Source: Streptosporangiaceae bacterium (GTDB taxonomy: Bacteria > Actinomycetota > Actinomycetes > Streptosporangiales > Streptosporangiaceae). Taken from it: 64,000 nucleotides of DNA. A model generated the notes under the pieces. It saw only the letters and a list, made by a program, of their open reading frames with translations. It did not search any database and was not told the DNA's origin. Positions 1-9,214 of this stretch are shown here, piece by piece. A program made the translations under genes and the position numbers. Every line of letters starts with the position of its first letter. The stretch's first letter is position 1. The DNA lies in contig JAFARZ010000011.1 of NCBI GenBank assembly GCA_019245115.1, positions 20,023 to 84,022 of the forward strand, written 5' to 3'.

Positions 1-9
1 TAAGCTGCC

Positions 10-729
10 GTGGTGAATAATCCAGACCCGCCGGGTCGCATCGTCGTTGTCGATGACGACCCCACCGTGGCCGACGTGGTCGGACGGTACCTGATACGCG
101 ACGGCCACACGGTCGAGTGCGTGCACGACGGCTACGAGGCGCTGCGGCGCGTCGCCGAGGCCCCGCCTGACCTGGTGGTGCTCGACCTCATGCTGCCCGG
201 CATGGACGGCCTCGAGGTCTGCCGTCGGCTGCGGGCGCGCTGGCCGATCCCGGTAGTGATGCTGACCGCGCTCGGTGACGAGACTGACCGCCTGGTCGGT
301 TTCGAGACGGGCGCCGACGATTATGTCACCAAGCCGTTCAGCCCTCGTGAGCTGGCACTGCGGGTCCGCTCGGTGCTGCGCCGGTCTCGCGGCAGCGGTC
401 TGCCCGACAAGCAGCCCGGCCTGGGTGCGATCAAGGACGGCGACCTGCTGGTCGACCTGGCCGCGCACGAGGTCAGGTCGCGCGGCGAGCTGATCCAGCT
501 CACTTCGCGCGAGTATGACCTCCTTGTCTTCCTGATGCAGAATCCGCGTAAGGCGTTCACTCGCGAACAACTGCTCCAGGATGTCTGGTCGTGGACGTTC
601 GGGGACACGTCCACCGTCACCGTGCACGTCCGGCGGCTGCGCGAGAAGCTGGAGCCTGACCCCACCATGCCCCGCAGGATCGTCACCGTCTGGGGAGTCG
701 GGTACCGGTACGAACCGGAGGCGGCATGA
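10..729 (+). CDS. OmpR/PhoB-family two-component response regulator
   Basis: N-terminal receiver domain (VVDDDPTV, DLMLPGMDG, TKPF) and C-terminal winged-helix domain (LTSREYDLLVFLMQNP, VHVRRLREKLE, VWGVGYRYE). Confidence 0.95.
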   Translation: MVNNPDPPGRIVVVDDDPTVADVVGRYLIRDGHTVECVHDGYEALRRVAEAPPDLVVLDLMLPGMDGLEVCRRLRARWPIPVVMLTALGDETDRLVGFETGADDYVTKPFSPRELALRVRSVLRRSRGSGLPDKQPGLGAIKDGDLLVDLAAHEVRSRGELIQLTSREYDLLVFLMQNPRKAFTREQLLQDVWSWTFGDTSTVTVHVRRLREKLEPDPTMPRRIVTVWGVGYRYEPEAA

Positions 730-1970
730 CTCCCGGCCATGGCGTCGTGGCGCTCGTGGACGGCATTGAACCGCAAGATATCGAGTTCATACTGCAATGG
801 ACTCTGATCGCCGCGGCGGCCATCACCGCCATCGGTGTTTTTACGCTACGGGTGCTCGGTAAGCGGTCTCTCCGGGTGATGGTCCTCGGGGTGATCCTGG
901 TCTCGGCACTGACCTCGATGGCCGGTGTTGGTGTCATCGCCAACCGGATGCTGGCCGGGGTGAACCAGGGTGTCGTCTACTACCTGATGTCGATCGCCGG
1001 GCTGGCCGGCATAGCCGCATCATTGGTGGTGGGCCGGCAGCTGACAAAGGCGAGCCGGGCGTTGTCGGCCTCGGTCAGCGCCGTCGGCGACAGCGGTGTC
1101 TACGTCCCGCCGACCCGGGTGCTGCCGGCCGAACTGTCCGAACTGTCCGACGCGCTGGGTGTCGCCCAGGAGCGGCTCAACGCCGCACGGCAGCGCGAGC
1201 GGGCGCTGGAGGCGAGCCGCCGCGAACTGGTCGCGTGGGTCAGCCACGACCTGCGCACACCGCTGGCCGGCCTGCGCGCCATGGCGGAGGCGCTCGAGGA
1301 TCAGGTTGTCGTCGACCCGCGCACGATCTCCCAGTACCACACCCAGATCCGCACCGAAGTCGACCGGCTCTCCTCGATGATCGACGACCTCTTCGAGCTG
1401 TCCCGGATCCACGCGGGCGCGCTGCGGCTGTCCCGCCGGATGGTCGGCCTGGAGGACGTCGTCGCCGAGGTCGTGGCCAGCACGGAACCGGTGGCCCGGG
1501 CCAAGGGCGTACGGCTCACCGGCGCGGCCGTACGCGGCATGCCGGTCTACGTGGACTCCGCCGAGCTCGGCCGGGCGCTGCGCAACCTGGTGACCAACGC
1601 GATCCGGCACACTCCGTCCGACGGTGTGGTGGATGTGCTGGCCGAGGTGCAGAACGGCGTCGCGGCGGTCTGTGTGTCCGACGCCTGCGGCGGTATCCCG
1701 CCCGAGGACCTGCCGAGGGTGTTCGACGTGGCGTTCCGCGGCGAGTCGGCCCGCACACCCGGGCCGGACGGCGGCGGCGGGCTCGGCCTGTCCATCGCCC
1801 GTGGCATCGTGGAGGCGCACTCCGGCCAGATCGCGGTGCGCAACGCCGGTCCCGGCTGCCAGTTCCTGGTCCGGCTTCCGCTGGCCCGGCCGGCTCCCCC
1901 GGCGGTGACCAGGACCGCGCCGCGCCGTCGTCCGCCCGCCCGGGCCATCACCGGCCCGATAGCCCAGTAG
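726..1970 (+). CDS. Sensor histidine kinase (HAMP-like linker, HisKA, HATPase_c)
   Basis: Overlaps the upstream response regulator by 4 nt; H-box WVSHDLRTPLAGLRAM, N-box NLVTNAIRHTP, G-box GGGGLGLSIARGIVEAH. Confidence 0.95.
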   Translation: MTPGHGVVALVDGIEPQDIEFILQWTLIAAAAITAIGVFTLRVLGKRSLRVMVLGVILVSALTSMAGVGVIANRMLAGVNQGVVYYLMSIAGLAGIAASLVVGRQLTKASRALSASVSAVGDSGVYVPPTRVLPAELSELSDALGVAQERLNAARQRERALEASRRELVAWVSHDLRTPLAGLRAMAEALEDQVVVDPRTISQYHTQIRTEVDRLSSMIDDLFELSRIHAGALRLSRRMVGLEDVVAEVVASTEPVARAKGVRLTGAAVRGMPVYVDSAELGRALRNLVTNAIRHTPSDGVVDVLAEVQNGVAAVCVSDACGGIPPEDLPRVFDVAFRGESARTPGPDGGGGLGLSIARGIVEAHSGQIAVRNAGPGCQFLVRLPLARPAPPAVTRTAPRRRPPARAITGPIAQ

Positions 1971-2017
1971 CGTCGCGCTCGCCGCGTCGGACCGGCGGGC
2001 TCGGATAGCCTACGTGG

Positions 2018-3661
2018 ATGGCGGAGCTAGCCGAACGTGAGCAGGCGCCCGGGCAGGCTGGCCGGGGCGGTGCGTCGCGTTCCGCGCTTCCTGGCTGGCT
2101 GGTGGTCGCCATCCCGGCGGTGGTCGCGTTCGTGGTCACCGGGGTCGATCTTTCCGGCCCGTCGCTGTGGCGGGACGAGGCGTACACCAAGGACGCGGTA
2201 TCCCGGTCGCTGAGCCACCTGTTCGCGCTGCTCGGCCACACCGACGCGGTGCACGGCGCCTACTACGTGATGATGCACTTCGTGTCCGAGGTCATCGGCA
2301 CCTCGGACGCCGCGCTGAGATTTCCTTCGCTGTGCGCGATGGCCGTCGCTACCGGGTTCACCGCCGCGATCGGCCGCCGGGCGGCCGTCCTGGCTGGGGC
2401 TCGCTGGCCGGGAGTGACCGGTCTGCTGTCCGGTCTTCTGTTCGCGGTCGCCCCGTACATGACGTACTACGGGCAGATGGCGCGGTCGTACGCCTTCGTG
2501 ACCATGTTCGCCACGATCGCCAGCTACCTGCTGCTCCGCGCGGCGGCGCCCGACGGCGGCCCCGGCCATCCGGCCAGCGGCGGCTGGTGGTGGGCCGGGT
2601 ACGGCGTGGCCGTGGCCTTCACCGGGCTTTTCAACACGTTCGGGCTGCTCATCATCCCGGCTCACGCGCTTACCCTGCTGTGGGCGGGTCCGTCGCGGGC
2701 CCGGGGCGGTATCGCGGGCTGGGCGCGGCGGGTTGGCGTCCCGTGGCTGGCCGGCTCGGTGGCGGCGGTAGCGGTGCTGTTGCCCGTGCTGCTCATCTCG
2801 TTCCGTCAGCGCGGACAGATCTCCTGGCTGGCGAAGCCGGACATCAACACGATCACGACCATGCTGCGGGAGTATGCGGGCTCGAAGGCGCTGATCGTCC
2901 CGGTAGCCCTGCTCGCGGTCGGCGGCGTGATGGCGGCCCTTTTCGACGGGTTCAACGGGTTCGGCGGGAAGGCTGCCGGCGGACGCCGGCTGTCCCCGGC
3001 CGCGATCGCCCTGCCCTGGCTGGTCGTGCCGCCGGTCATCCTGCTGGCGGTGTCGCTGGTCAAGCCGGTGTACAGCCAGCGGTACATCGAGTTCTGCCTT
3101 CCCGCGCTGGCCACCCTCGTCGCGGCGGGCTTGGTCGGGCTGGCCCGGCTGGTGGCGACCACATCGCTGGGACGTCGCGATGTTCGCGCCGCGTGGGCGC
3201 CGTCCGCCATCATCCTGGCGGTGCTGGCCGTCATGCTGATCTCCCCGCAGCACGCGATCCGGCAGTCCTCGGCCCGGCCGGACGACCTGCGGCTGGCATC
3301 GGCCATCGTGGCCGCCAACGAGCAGCCCGGCGACGTGGTCTTCTACATGCCCGACGACATGTACGTGCTCGGCACCGGGTATCCGGCACCGTTCTCGCGG
3401 CTGCGTAACATCGGGCTCGCTGAGTCGCCGGTCGCCTCGGCCACGCTGACCGGCCGCGAGGTCACCAGCCCGGCCGAACTCGCGGCCCGCTTCACCGGTG
3501 TGAAGCGGGTATGGTTCGTCACCGGCAACAGCGACTACAAGTTCCCCACCCCGACCTCGCCCGTGGACAAGGAGATGATGACGCTCGTCAGCGCCTCGGC
3601 ACTGCACCTGACCCACCGCTGGCAGGCCGGCGAGGTAATGCTCACCTTGTACACCCGCTGA
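2018..3661 (+). CDS. Polytopic membrane glycosyltransferase, GT39/ArnT-like
   Basis: Multi-TM protein with an early SLWRDEAYTKD motif (acidic motif in the first periplasmic loop of GT-C enzymes) and MARSYAF. Confidence 0.75.
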   Translation: MAELAEREQAPGQAGRGGASRSALPGWLVVAIPAVVAFVVTGVDLSGPSLWRDEAYTKDAVSRSLSHLFALLGHTDAVHGAYYVMMHFVSEVIGTSDAALRFPSLCAMAVATGFTAAIGRRAAVLAGARWPGVTGLLSGLLFAVAPYMTYYGQMARSYAFVTMFATIASYLLLRAAAPDGGPGHPASGGWWWAGYGVAVAFTGLFNTFGLLIIPAHALTLLWAGPSRARGGIAGWARRVGVPWLAGSVAAVAVLLPVLLISFRQRGQISWLAKPDINTITTMLREYAGSKALIVPVALLAVGGVMAALFDGFNGFGGKAAGGRRLSPAAIALPWLVVPPVILLAVSLVKPVYSQRYIEFCLPALATLVAAGLVGLARLVATTSLGRRDVRAAWAPSAIILAVLAVMLISPQHAIRQSSARPDDLRLASAIVAANEQPGDVVFYMPDDMYVLGTGYPAPFSRLRNIGLAESPVASATLTGREVTSPAELAARFTGVKRVWFVTGNSDYKFPTPTSPVDKEMMTLVSASALHLTHRWQAGEVMLTLYTR

Positions 3662-3716
3662 AGAGGACCGCTGAAGAGGACCGCTGAAGAGGACCGCTTA
3701 AGAGGACCGCTGACGC
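3656..3716. repeat. 13-bp tandem repeat (CGCTGAAGAGGAC) about 4 copies plus a partial one, starting at the stop codon of the upstream CDS
   Basis: Direct reading: cgctgaagaggac x3, cgcttaagaggac, then cgctgacg. Confidence 0.95.
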
Positions 3717-4166
3717 CGAGGACCACACTCGTCCCCTGACCACCATCCGCCTCAGCACGCCTCTAATCCTGTCTGATTGCACCATATGTCCCGGTTCAAG
3801 CCCTATGTCCCGCGTACTCCCGTGGAGACTTAGAGCCTTCTGGAACTTTGGGCGCCGGTTTCCGGCTCTGTCCCTCCGCAAAGCTCTTTTCTTCCATGCA
3901 GAACCCTCGTCCCCACGCCACATCCGCCCCACAAGGACCTTTCCGGCCGCGCAGACCCGGTCACAACCTAACATCCGCCCCACAAGAACCTTTTCTTCCA
4001 CGCTAACCTTCGTCACCAGTAACACCCGCCCGACATATCGGATGTGTCGGTGCGAGTGTTGGCGGGGGCACTCGTATATGGCGCCGCGCCAGGCTCGGCA
4101 CCGTGCCAGGCTTGGGACGTGGCAGGCTGGGGGCGCCAGACTTGGGGCGCGGTCAGGTGCCCACTA

Positions 4167-4222
4167 GGGGTACGTTGCGCCAACCATCCCCACCTGAGGG
4201 GTACGTTGCGCCAACCATCCCT
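4167..4222 (-). repeat. Paired 25-bp dyad repeat (locus 1), period 31 bp
   Basis: GGGGTACGTTGCGCCAACCATCCCC-acctga-GGGGTACGTTGCGCCAACCATCCCt; reverse complement of the pairs at 42272 and 43378. Confidence 0.95.
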
Positions 4223-4327
4223 CCGATCCGCCCCCACCGGCGCGTAATCAGGCCACTTTCAAGCGACACGTCCGAGGCGAAAGCCGGGTGGTGAGCCGTA
4301 GGGCGGCGGCCGCCGCCTCACGATCCG

Positions 4328-4900
4328 CTAGGGCTCGGCGATGGCGGGGTCCAGGGGGGTGCCCTGGATTTGCTCGCGGATCTTGCGGCGGCCACGGTGC
4401 AGTCGGGACATGACGGTTCCGACCGGCGTGCCCATGATCTCGGCGATCTCCCGGTACGGGTAGCCCTCGATGTCGGCCAGGTAGACCGCGGTGCGGAACT
4501 CGCCGGGCAGGTCGCGCAGCGCCCGCAGGAGGTCGGAGTCCGTCGTCCGGTCCAGCGCCTCGGCCTCCGCGGACGGCACCGGGGGCGTCAGCCGGTCCGC
4601 TGACATCTGCCACTCCTGCAGGTCTCCGCCCAGCGCCTGCTGCGGCTCGCGGCGGCGCTTGCGGTACACGTTGATGAACGTGGTGGTGAGGATGCGGTTC
4701 AGCCACGCCCGGAGGTTCGTGCCGGGGGTGAACTGAGCGAAGGCCGCATAGGCCTTGGCTGACGTCTCCTGGACGAGGTCCTCGGCGTCGGTGGGGTTGC
4801 GCGTCATCCGGAGCGCGGCGGGGTATAGCTGACCAAGCTGCGGGATGACATCGCGCTCGAATCGGGCACGGTCCTCACTGGAGTGTTCGGCTCGGCTCAT
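4328..4900 (-). CDS. ECF RNA polymerase sigma factor, SigR/SigH-like
   Basis: [80 protein letters not shown]. Start chosen at [10 protein letters not shown]. Confidence 0.9.
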   Translation of the reverse strand: MSRAEHSSEDRARFERDVIPQLGQLYPAALRMTRNPTDAEDLVQETSAKAYAAFAQFTPGTNLRAWLNRILTTTFINVYRKRRREPQQALGGDLQEWQMSADRLTPPVPSAEAEALDRTTDSDLLRALRDLPGEFRTAVYLADIEGYPYREIAEIMGTPVGTVMSRLHRGRRKIREQIQGTPLDPAIAEP

Positions 4901-5116
4901 TGTTCGCTCCGGGGTGGGTCGTCTTCTCACCTATATAGACGTACGGGAGGCCTCGAAACGTCCCCCGTGTAATCTAAATCACGTTACTACGTGATGAAGC
5001 TGACAACTCTGTCAGGGTTAGCTGAAGATCAGGTTGGTATGTGGCCAGGCCGGGGCTTACGCAGGCAGGCCACGCCAAGGTCTACGAAGCACGCTACGCC
5101 GGGGCGGCGAAGCAAG

Positions 5117-6784
5117 CTAGGCCAGGTTAGCCAATCGGGTTAGGCCGCGGCTTGGCACGTTAAGAACGCGTAAGATCCAGCCCTTCCCGATCTTGTACCA
5201 CATGTGGTGGTACCAGTCCTGGTACGGGATGACCTTCCCCGCCCATATCGGATAGAAGTAGTAGAACATCAGCAGGACGGCGAGCAGGTAGGCGCCGACG
5301 ACGCCCGCACCGATCGACCGGCGCAAAATAGTAGCCGTCACCGGGCCGATGATCAAGCCTATACACAACGTCAGGGCGAGGATCAGGAACGGCTCGAACT
5401 CGAGCGCGTAGTAGAAGAACTTCGTCCGGGACACCAGCGGGAACCAGATCACCCAGCCCGCCAGCATGCCGCACAGCACCGCGCCGGCCCGCCAGTCGCG
5501 GTGCAGCAGCCACCAGCCCAGGACGAAGATCAACGCGAGGATCGACCCCCACCAGATGGCCGGCGACCCGAGCGCCAGCACCTCCTGGGACCACTCTGAA
5601 CCGCTGTAACGCGTAGGGCAGTAGTGCGCCGGGCCGCCGGCTGGACCGGTGTAGCACTCGTAGAAGAAGGCGACGGGCCGGGTCATCACCAGCCAGTCCC
5701 ACGGCTGGGACTGATACGGATGCGGGGTGCGCAGCCCGAGGCCGAAATGGATCGCCTGGTAGTGGTACTCGTACAGGGAGTACAAAGCGGAGATGACCGG
5801 GGTGGTCACGCCATGGGTCTGGCCGTAGTTCCGGTAATAGCCGGTGCCGGTGATCAGCCAGTTGGACCAGGTCGCCACGTAGACCACGAACGGGATCAGC
5901 ACGAACGTCAGCGGCAGCCAGACCGCGTCCCGGCTCAGTGCGCCCCGGATGAAATCGCGCAGCCCCGCGGCCCGCCGTGCGCCGCAGTCCCACGCGGTGA
6001 TCAGGACCGCGAACCCGATCAGGTACCAGACCGCGTCCCACTTGGTGGCGATGGCCAGGCCGATGAAGACCCCGGCCAGTACCCGCCACCTGCGGATACC
6101 CAGCCGCGGCCCGGCCTCATCCGACGGCCGCGACGCCATCGCGTACGCCAGCCGCTCCCGGGACTCGTCCCGGTCGATGAGCACGCAGCCGAACGCGGCC
6201 AGCACGAAGAACATCAAGAAGATGTCCAGGATCCCGGTCCGCGACAGCACGAACTCCAGGCCGTCCAGCGACATCAGCAGCCCGGCGATGCAGCCCAGCA
6301 GCGTGGAGCGGGTCATCCGGCGGGCGATCCGGCAGATCAGCAAGATGGCCAGCGAGCCGAACACGGCGCTCATGAACCGCCAGCCGAAGGAGTTCAGCCC
6401 GAACATCCACTCGCCGACCGCGATCAGCAGCTTTCCCATCTCCGGCTGGACCACGTACTCGCCGCAGTTCGTGCCGCCGCACGCCTGGAAGATGTTCGTG
6501 TGCCCCGCCTGGATCAGCGTGTTCGCGTTGCTGACGGTGTTCCATTCCACACCGTGCTGGAGGATGCTCCACGCGTCCTTGACGTAGTACGTCTCGTCGA
6601 AGATCAGCGCGCGGGGAACGGCGAGCCGGTCGAACCGCAAGAACGCGCCGAACGCGGTGACCAGTAGCGCCCACACCCAGCTCCGCAGCCGGTCGTCTGG
6701 CATCGGGGAGATCAGCCGGGCACGCAGGACCGACAACCTGTCGTCGTCCTCAGTGACCGCCCGGACGGGCGTGGTAGCCGTCAT
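5117..6784 (-). CDS. Protein O-mannosyltransferase (dolichyl/polyprenyl-phosphate-mannose--protein mannosyltransferase, PMT family)
   Basis: RFDRLAVPRALIFDETYYVKDAW (conserved DE of PMT loop 1), HPEMGKLLIAVGEWMFG-like VQPEMGKLLIA, C-terminal PMT_4TMC-like region. Start moved to MTATTPVRAV; the longer ORF overlaps rsmI. Confidence 0.92.
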   Translation of the reverse strand: MTATTPVRAVTEDDDRLSVLRARLISPMPDDRLRSWVWALLVTAFGAFLRFDRLAVPRALIFDETYYVKDAWSILQHGVEWNTVSNANTLIQAGHTNIFQACGGTNCGEYVVQPEMGKLLIAVGEWMFGLNSFGWRFMSAVFGSLAILLICRIARRMTRSTLLGCIAGLLMSLDGLEFVLSRTGILDIFLMFFVLAAFGCVLIDRDESRERLAYAMASRPSDEAGPRLGIRRWRVLAGVFIGLAIATKWDAVWYLIGFAVLITAWDCGARRAAGLRDFIRGALSRDAVWLPLTFVLIPFVVYVATWSNWLITGTGYYRNYGQTHGVTTPVISALYSLYEYHYQAIHFGLGLRTPHPYQSQPWDWLVMTRPVAFFYECYTGPAGGPAHYCPTRYSGSEWSQEVLALGSPAIWWGSILALIFVLGWWLLHRDWRAGAVLCGMLAGWVIWFPLVSRTKFFYYALEFEPFLILALTLCIGLIIGPVTATILRRSIGAGVVGAYLLAVLLMFYYFYPIWAGKVIPYQDWYHHMWYKIGKGWILRVLNVPSRGLTRLANLA

Positions 6785-6824
6785 CGGCCACATGTTACTG
6801 GCGTAGACCGCGGTCCGCATTAGG

Positions 6825-7670
6825 GTGGCGGGCGTGCGCATCCCAGAAGACAGCCCGCAAGGCAGCTCAGCAGGCAGCTCAGCAGACAGCGGAGTGCTGA
6901 TCCTCGCGGCCGTTCCGATCGGGCGGGCCGAGGACGCGTCGCCGCGCCTCAAGGCTGAGCTCGCGGAGGCAGAGATCATCGCGGCGGAGGACACGCGTAA
7001 GGTCCGCGCCCTGGCCGCGCGACTGAACGTCGAGCTCAAGGCCAGGATCGTTTCCTATTACGACGCCGTGGAACAGCGCCGGACGCCGGCGCTGATCGCC
7101 GAGCTTGAGGACGGCCGCGACGTGCTGCTGGTCACGGACGCCGGTATGCCCGGCATCAGCGATCCGGGCTACCGGCTGGTCAACGCCGCCGCGGCGCGGG
7201 ACATCCCGGTGACCGCACTGCCCGGCCCGTCCGCGGTCACCACCGCGCTGGCGGTATCCGGCCTGCCCACGGACCGGTTCTGTTTCGAGGGTTTCCCGCC
7301 CCGCAAGCAGGGCGACCGCACCAGGCGTTTCACAGACCTCGCCGGCGACGTTCGCACGCAGGTGTTCTTCGAATCGCCTCGCCGTCTTCAGCACACACTT
7401 GGCGAGCTGGCGGAAAGCCATGGCGCGGACCGCCCGGCGGTGGTCTGTCGCGAGCTCACCAAGGTCCACGAGGAGATCCGCAGGGGAACCCTCGCCGAGC
7501 TGGCTCAGTGGGCCAGCGAGCCATCAAGCGTTGTCCGAGGCGAGATCACGCTTGTCGTCGCCGGAACCGGCCGGATCCGAGCCGGAGACCGAGCCGGAGA
7601 CCGAGCCCGAGCCCGAGACCGATCCGGAACCCGGGCCCGCCGCCGGGACGACACGGTGACGGCCGGATAG
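6825..7670 (+). CDS. rsmI: 16S rRNA (cytidine(1402)-2'-O)-methyltransferase
   Basis: LILAAVPIG, EAEIIAAEDTRKVRAL, VLLVTDAGMPGISDPGYRLV, ALPGPSAVTTALAVSGLPTDRFCFEGFPPRK. Confidence 0.95.
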   Translation: MAGVRIPEDSPQGSSAGSSADSGVLILAAVPIGRAEDASPRLKAELAEAEIIAAEDTRKVRALAARLNVELKARIVSYYDAVEQRRTPALIAELEDGRDVLLVTDAGMPGISDPGYRLVNAAAARDIPVTALPGPSAVTTALAVSGLPTDRFCFEGFPPRKQGDRTRRFTDLAGDVRTQVFFESPRRLQHTLGELAESHGADRPAVVCRELTKVHEEIRRGTLAELAQWASEPSSVVRGEITLVVAGTGRIRAGDRAGDRARARDRSGTRARRRDDTVTAG

Positions 7671-9116
7671 CCGCCGCAGCCACGACGAGCCCGCCGTGCC
7701 GGGCGAGAACGCCAGCACCGCCGCGAGACAGGCGAAGGGCACCGCCGGCAGCACGTACCGGTAGTCGAACTCCGCGGTCGCCGCGGGGATGACGATCATC
7801 GCCACCGAGATGCCCCAGGGCAGCAGCGCCTCGCCGCCCACCCGCCGCCAGGCGAGCACCATGCCGCCCAGCCCGATGAGCAGGATCAGGCCGTAGAACG
7901 TGCCCGGCAGGTACACGTGCCGCTCGTACAGCCGCATCACCCCCGCGAACGGCTCGGCCACCTGGGTGTACGGATTGCCCTGGATGTAGGCGGCCGCGTA
8001 GGAACCGTACTTGCCCAGGTGCGCCTTGTTGTACGCGGCGATCGGCAGCGGGTGCTTGAGGAACAGGTACTCGTCGTAGGTCGGCGCGTTCGGGAAGACG
8101 TGCCGGGTGAAGCCGAACGCCATCCAGGTGTCGTGCCAGACCGTGTTCACGTAGTCCAGCGGCTGTGCCTCGATGGCCCGGATCGCGAAGTCCTTGGCCA
8201 GCGTGTTGGGCAGGGGAGAGAACTTCGATGGCGGGAACCGGTTCAGCGGTGACTGCGGGGTCCAGATGTAAGCCTGCGCGATGGGCCGCTTGGACGGTGG
8301 CACGGTGGTGCACAAGGAGAGTTCGGACACCGGCACGTGCATCTTCGAGCACTCGGCGAATGTCATGACCCGGGAGTACAGGAACACGCCGGTGCTGTCA
8401 GTCATCGCGAACTGCCCGTGCTCGATGTCGAACAGTCCGGCATAGCCGAGCACCGGCGCGACGCACAGCACGATCAGCACCGCCACGCGCCGCCAGCTGA
8501 CCCTGCGGATGATCATGTACACAGCGAAGATGGCCAGCAGCGGCAGCCCGACCGAGCGCAGCACCGCACCGATGCCCAGCAGCAGCCCGATGAGCGCGGA
8601 GGTGCGCAGGGACGGCCCGGTACGGCTCCACAGCAGCATCGTGACGGCCAGCGTCAGCACGAACAGGAACGGGACGTCGGACAGGATCAGGTGCTCGAGC
8701 TCGATCTCGAACCCGTCGTACAGGACGGGCACGGTCGCCAGGGTGGCTGCCCAGGCGGGGGCGCCGAACCGGTGCCGGGCCAGCGCGTAGACCATGACAC
8801 CGACCGCGAGGCCCATAAGATGTTGCAGAATCGTTATCAGCAGGTAGCTGTGAAACGGCTGGACGATCTTGAGGGCGATGGAGTAGCCGGACGGTCTGGT
8901 GGGGTCAAGGCTGAACTTGACCGTGTTCTGCACGTAGTCGAACGAGTCGTTGAACCAGACCTGCCATCGGTACCCGAGTTCCGCGTCGGCTCGCAGCAGC
9001 ACGGCGGGGATCATGACGATGACGAACAGCCGGTGGCCGTTCCAGATGCGGGTCAGGAGTGACCCGATCGACCCGATCCATGAGGTCGATTGCGCGCGAG
9101 GCGTGGCCGCAGGCAT
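7524..9116 (-). CDS. Polytopic membrane protein, probable GT-C glycosyltransferase
   Basis: Multi-TM protein with NDSFDYVQNT and RPSGYSIALKI near the N-terminus; C-terminus is a Gly/Ser repeat and overlaps rsmI antisense. Confidence 0.65.
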   Translation of the reverse strand: MPAATPRAQSTSWIGSIGSLLTRIWNGHRLFVIVMIPAVLLRADAELGYRWQVWFNDSFDYVQNTVKFSLDPTRPSGYSIALKIVQPFHSYLLITILQHLMGLAVGVMVYALARHRFGAPAWAATLATVPVLYDGFEIELEHLILSDVPFLFVLTLAVTMLLWSRTGPSLRTSALIGLLLGIGAVLRSVGLPLLAIFAVYMIIRRVSWRRVAVLIVLCVAPVLGYAGLFDIEHGQFAMTDSTGVFLYSRVMTFAECSKMHVPVSELSLCTTVPPSKRPIAQAYIWTPQSPLNRFPPSKFSPLPNTLAKDFAIRAIEAQPLDYVNTVWHDTWMAFGFTRHVFPNAPTYDEYLFLKHPLPIAAYNKAHLGKYGSYAAAYIQGNPYTQVAEPFAGVMRLYERHVYLPGTFYGLILLIGLGGMVLAWRRVGGEALLPWGISVAMIVIPAATAEFDYRYVLPAVPFACLAAVLAFSPGTAGSSWLRRLSGRHRVVPAAGPGSGSVSGSGSVSGSVSGSDPAGSGDDKRDLASDNA

Positions 9117-9214
9117 TACCCTCAAGAGCCGTACCCTCCGGGTTATAGGACCAGCCAGCAGGATATCGAAGCTCCCCGCCTGTCACGGGCAGGATGCGGG
9201 GCAAAGGAGACGAC

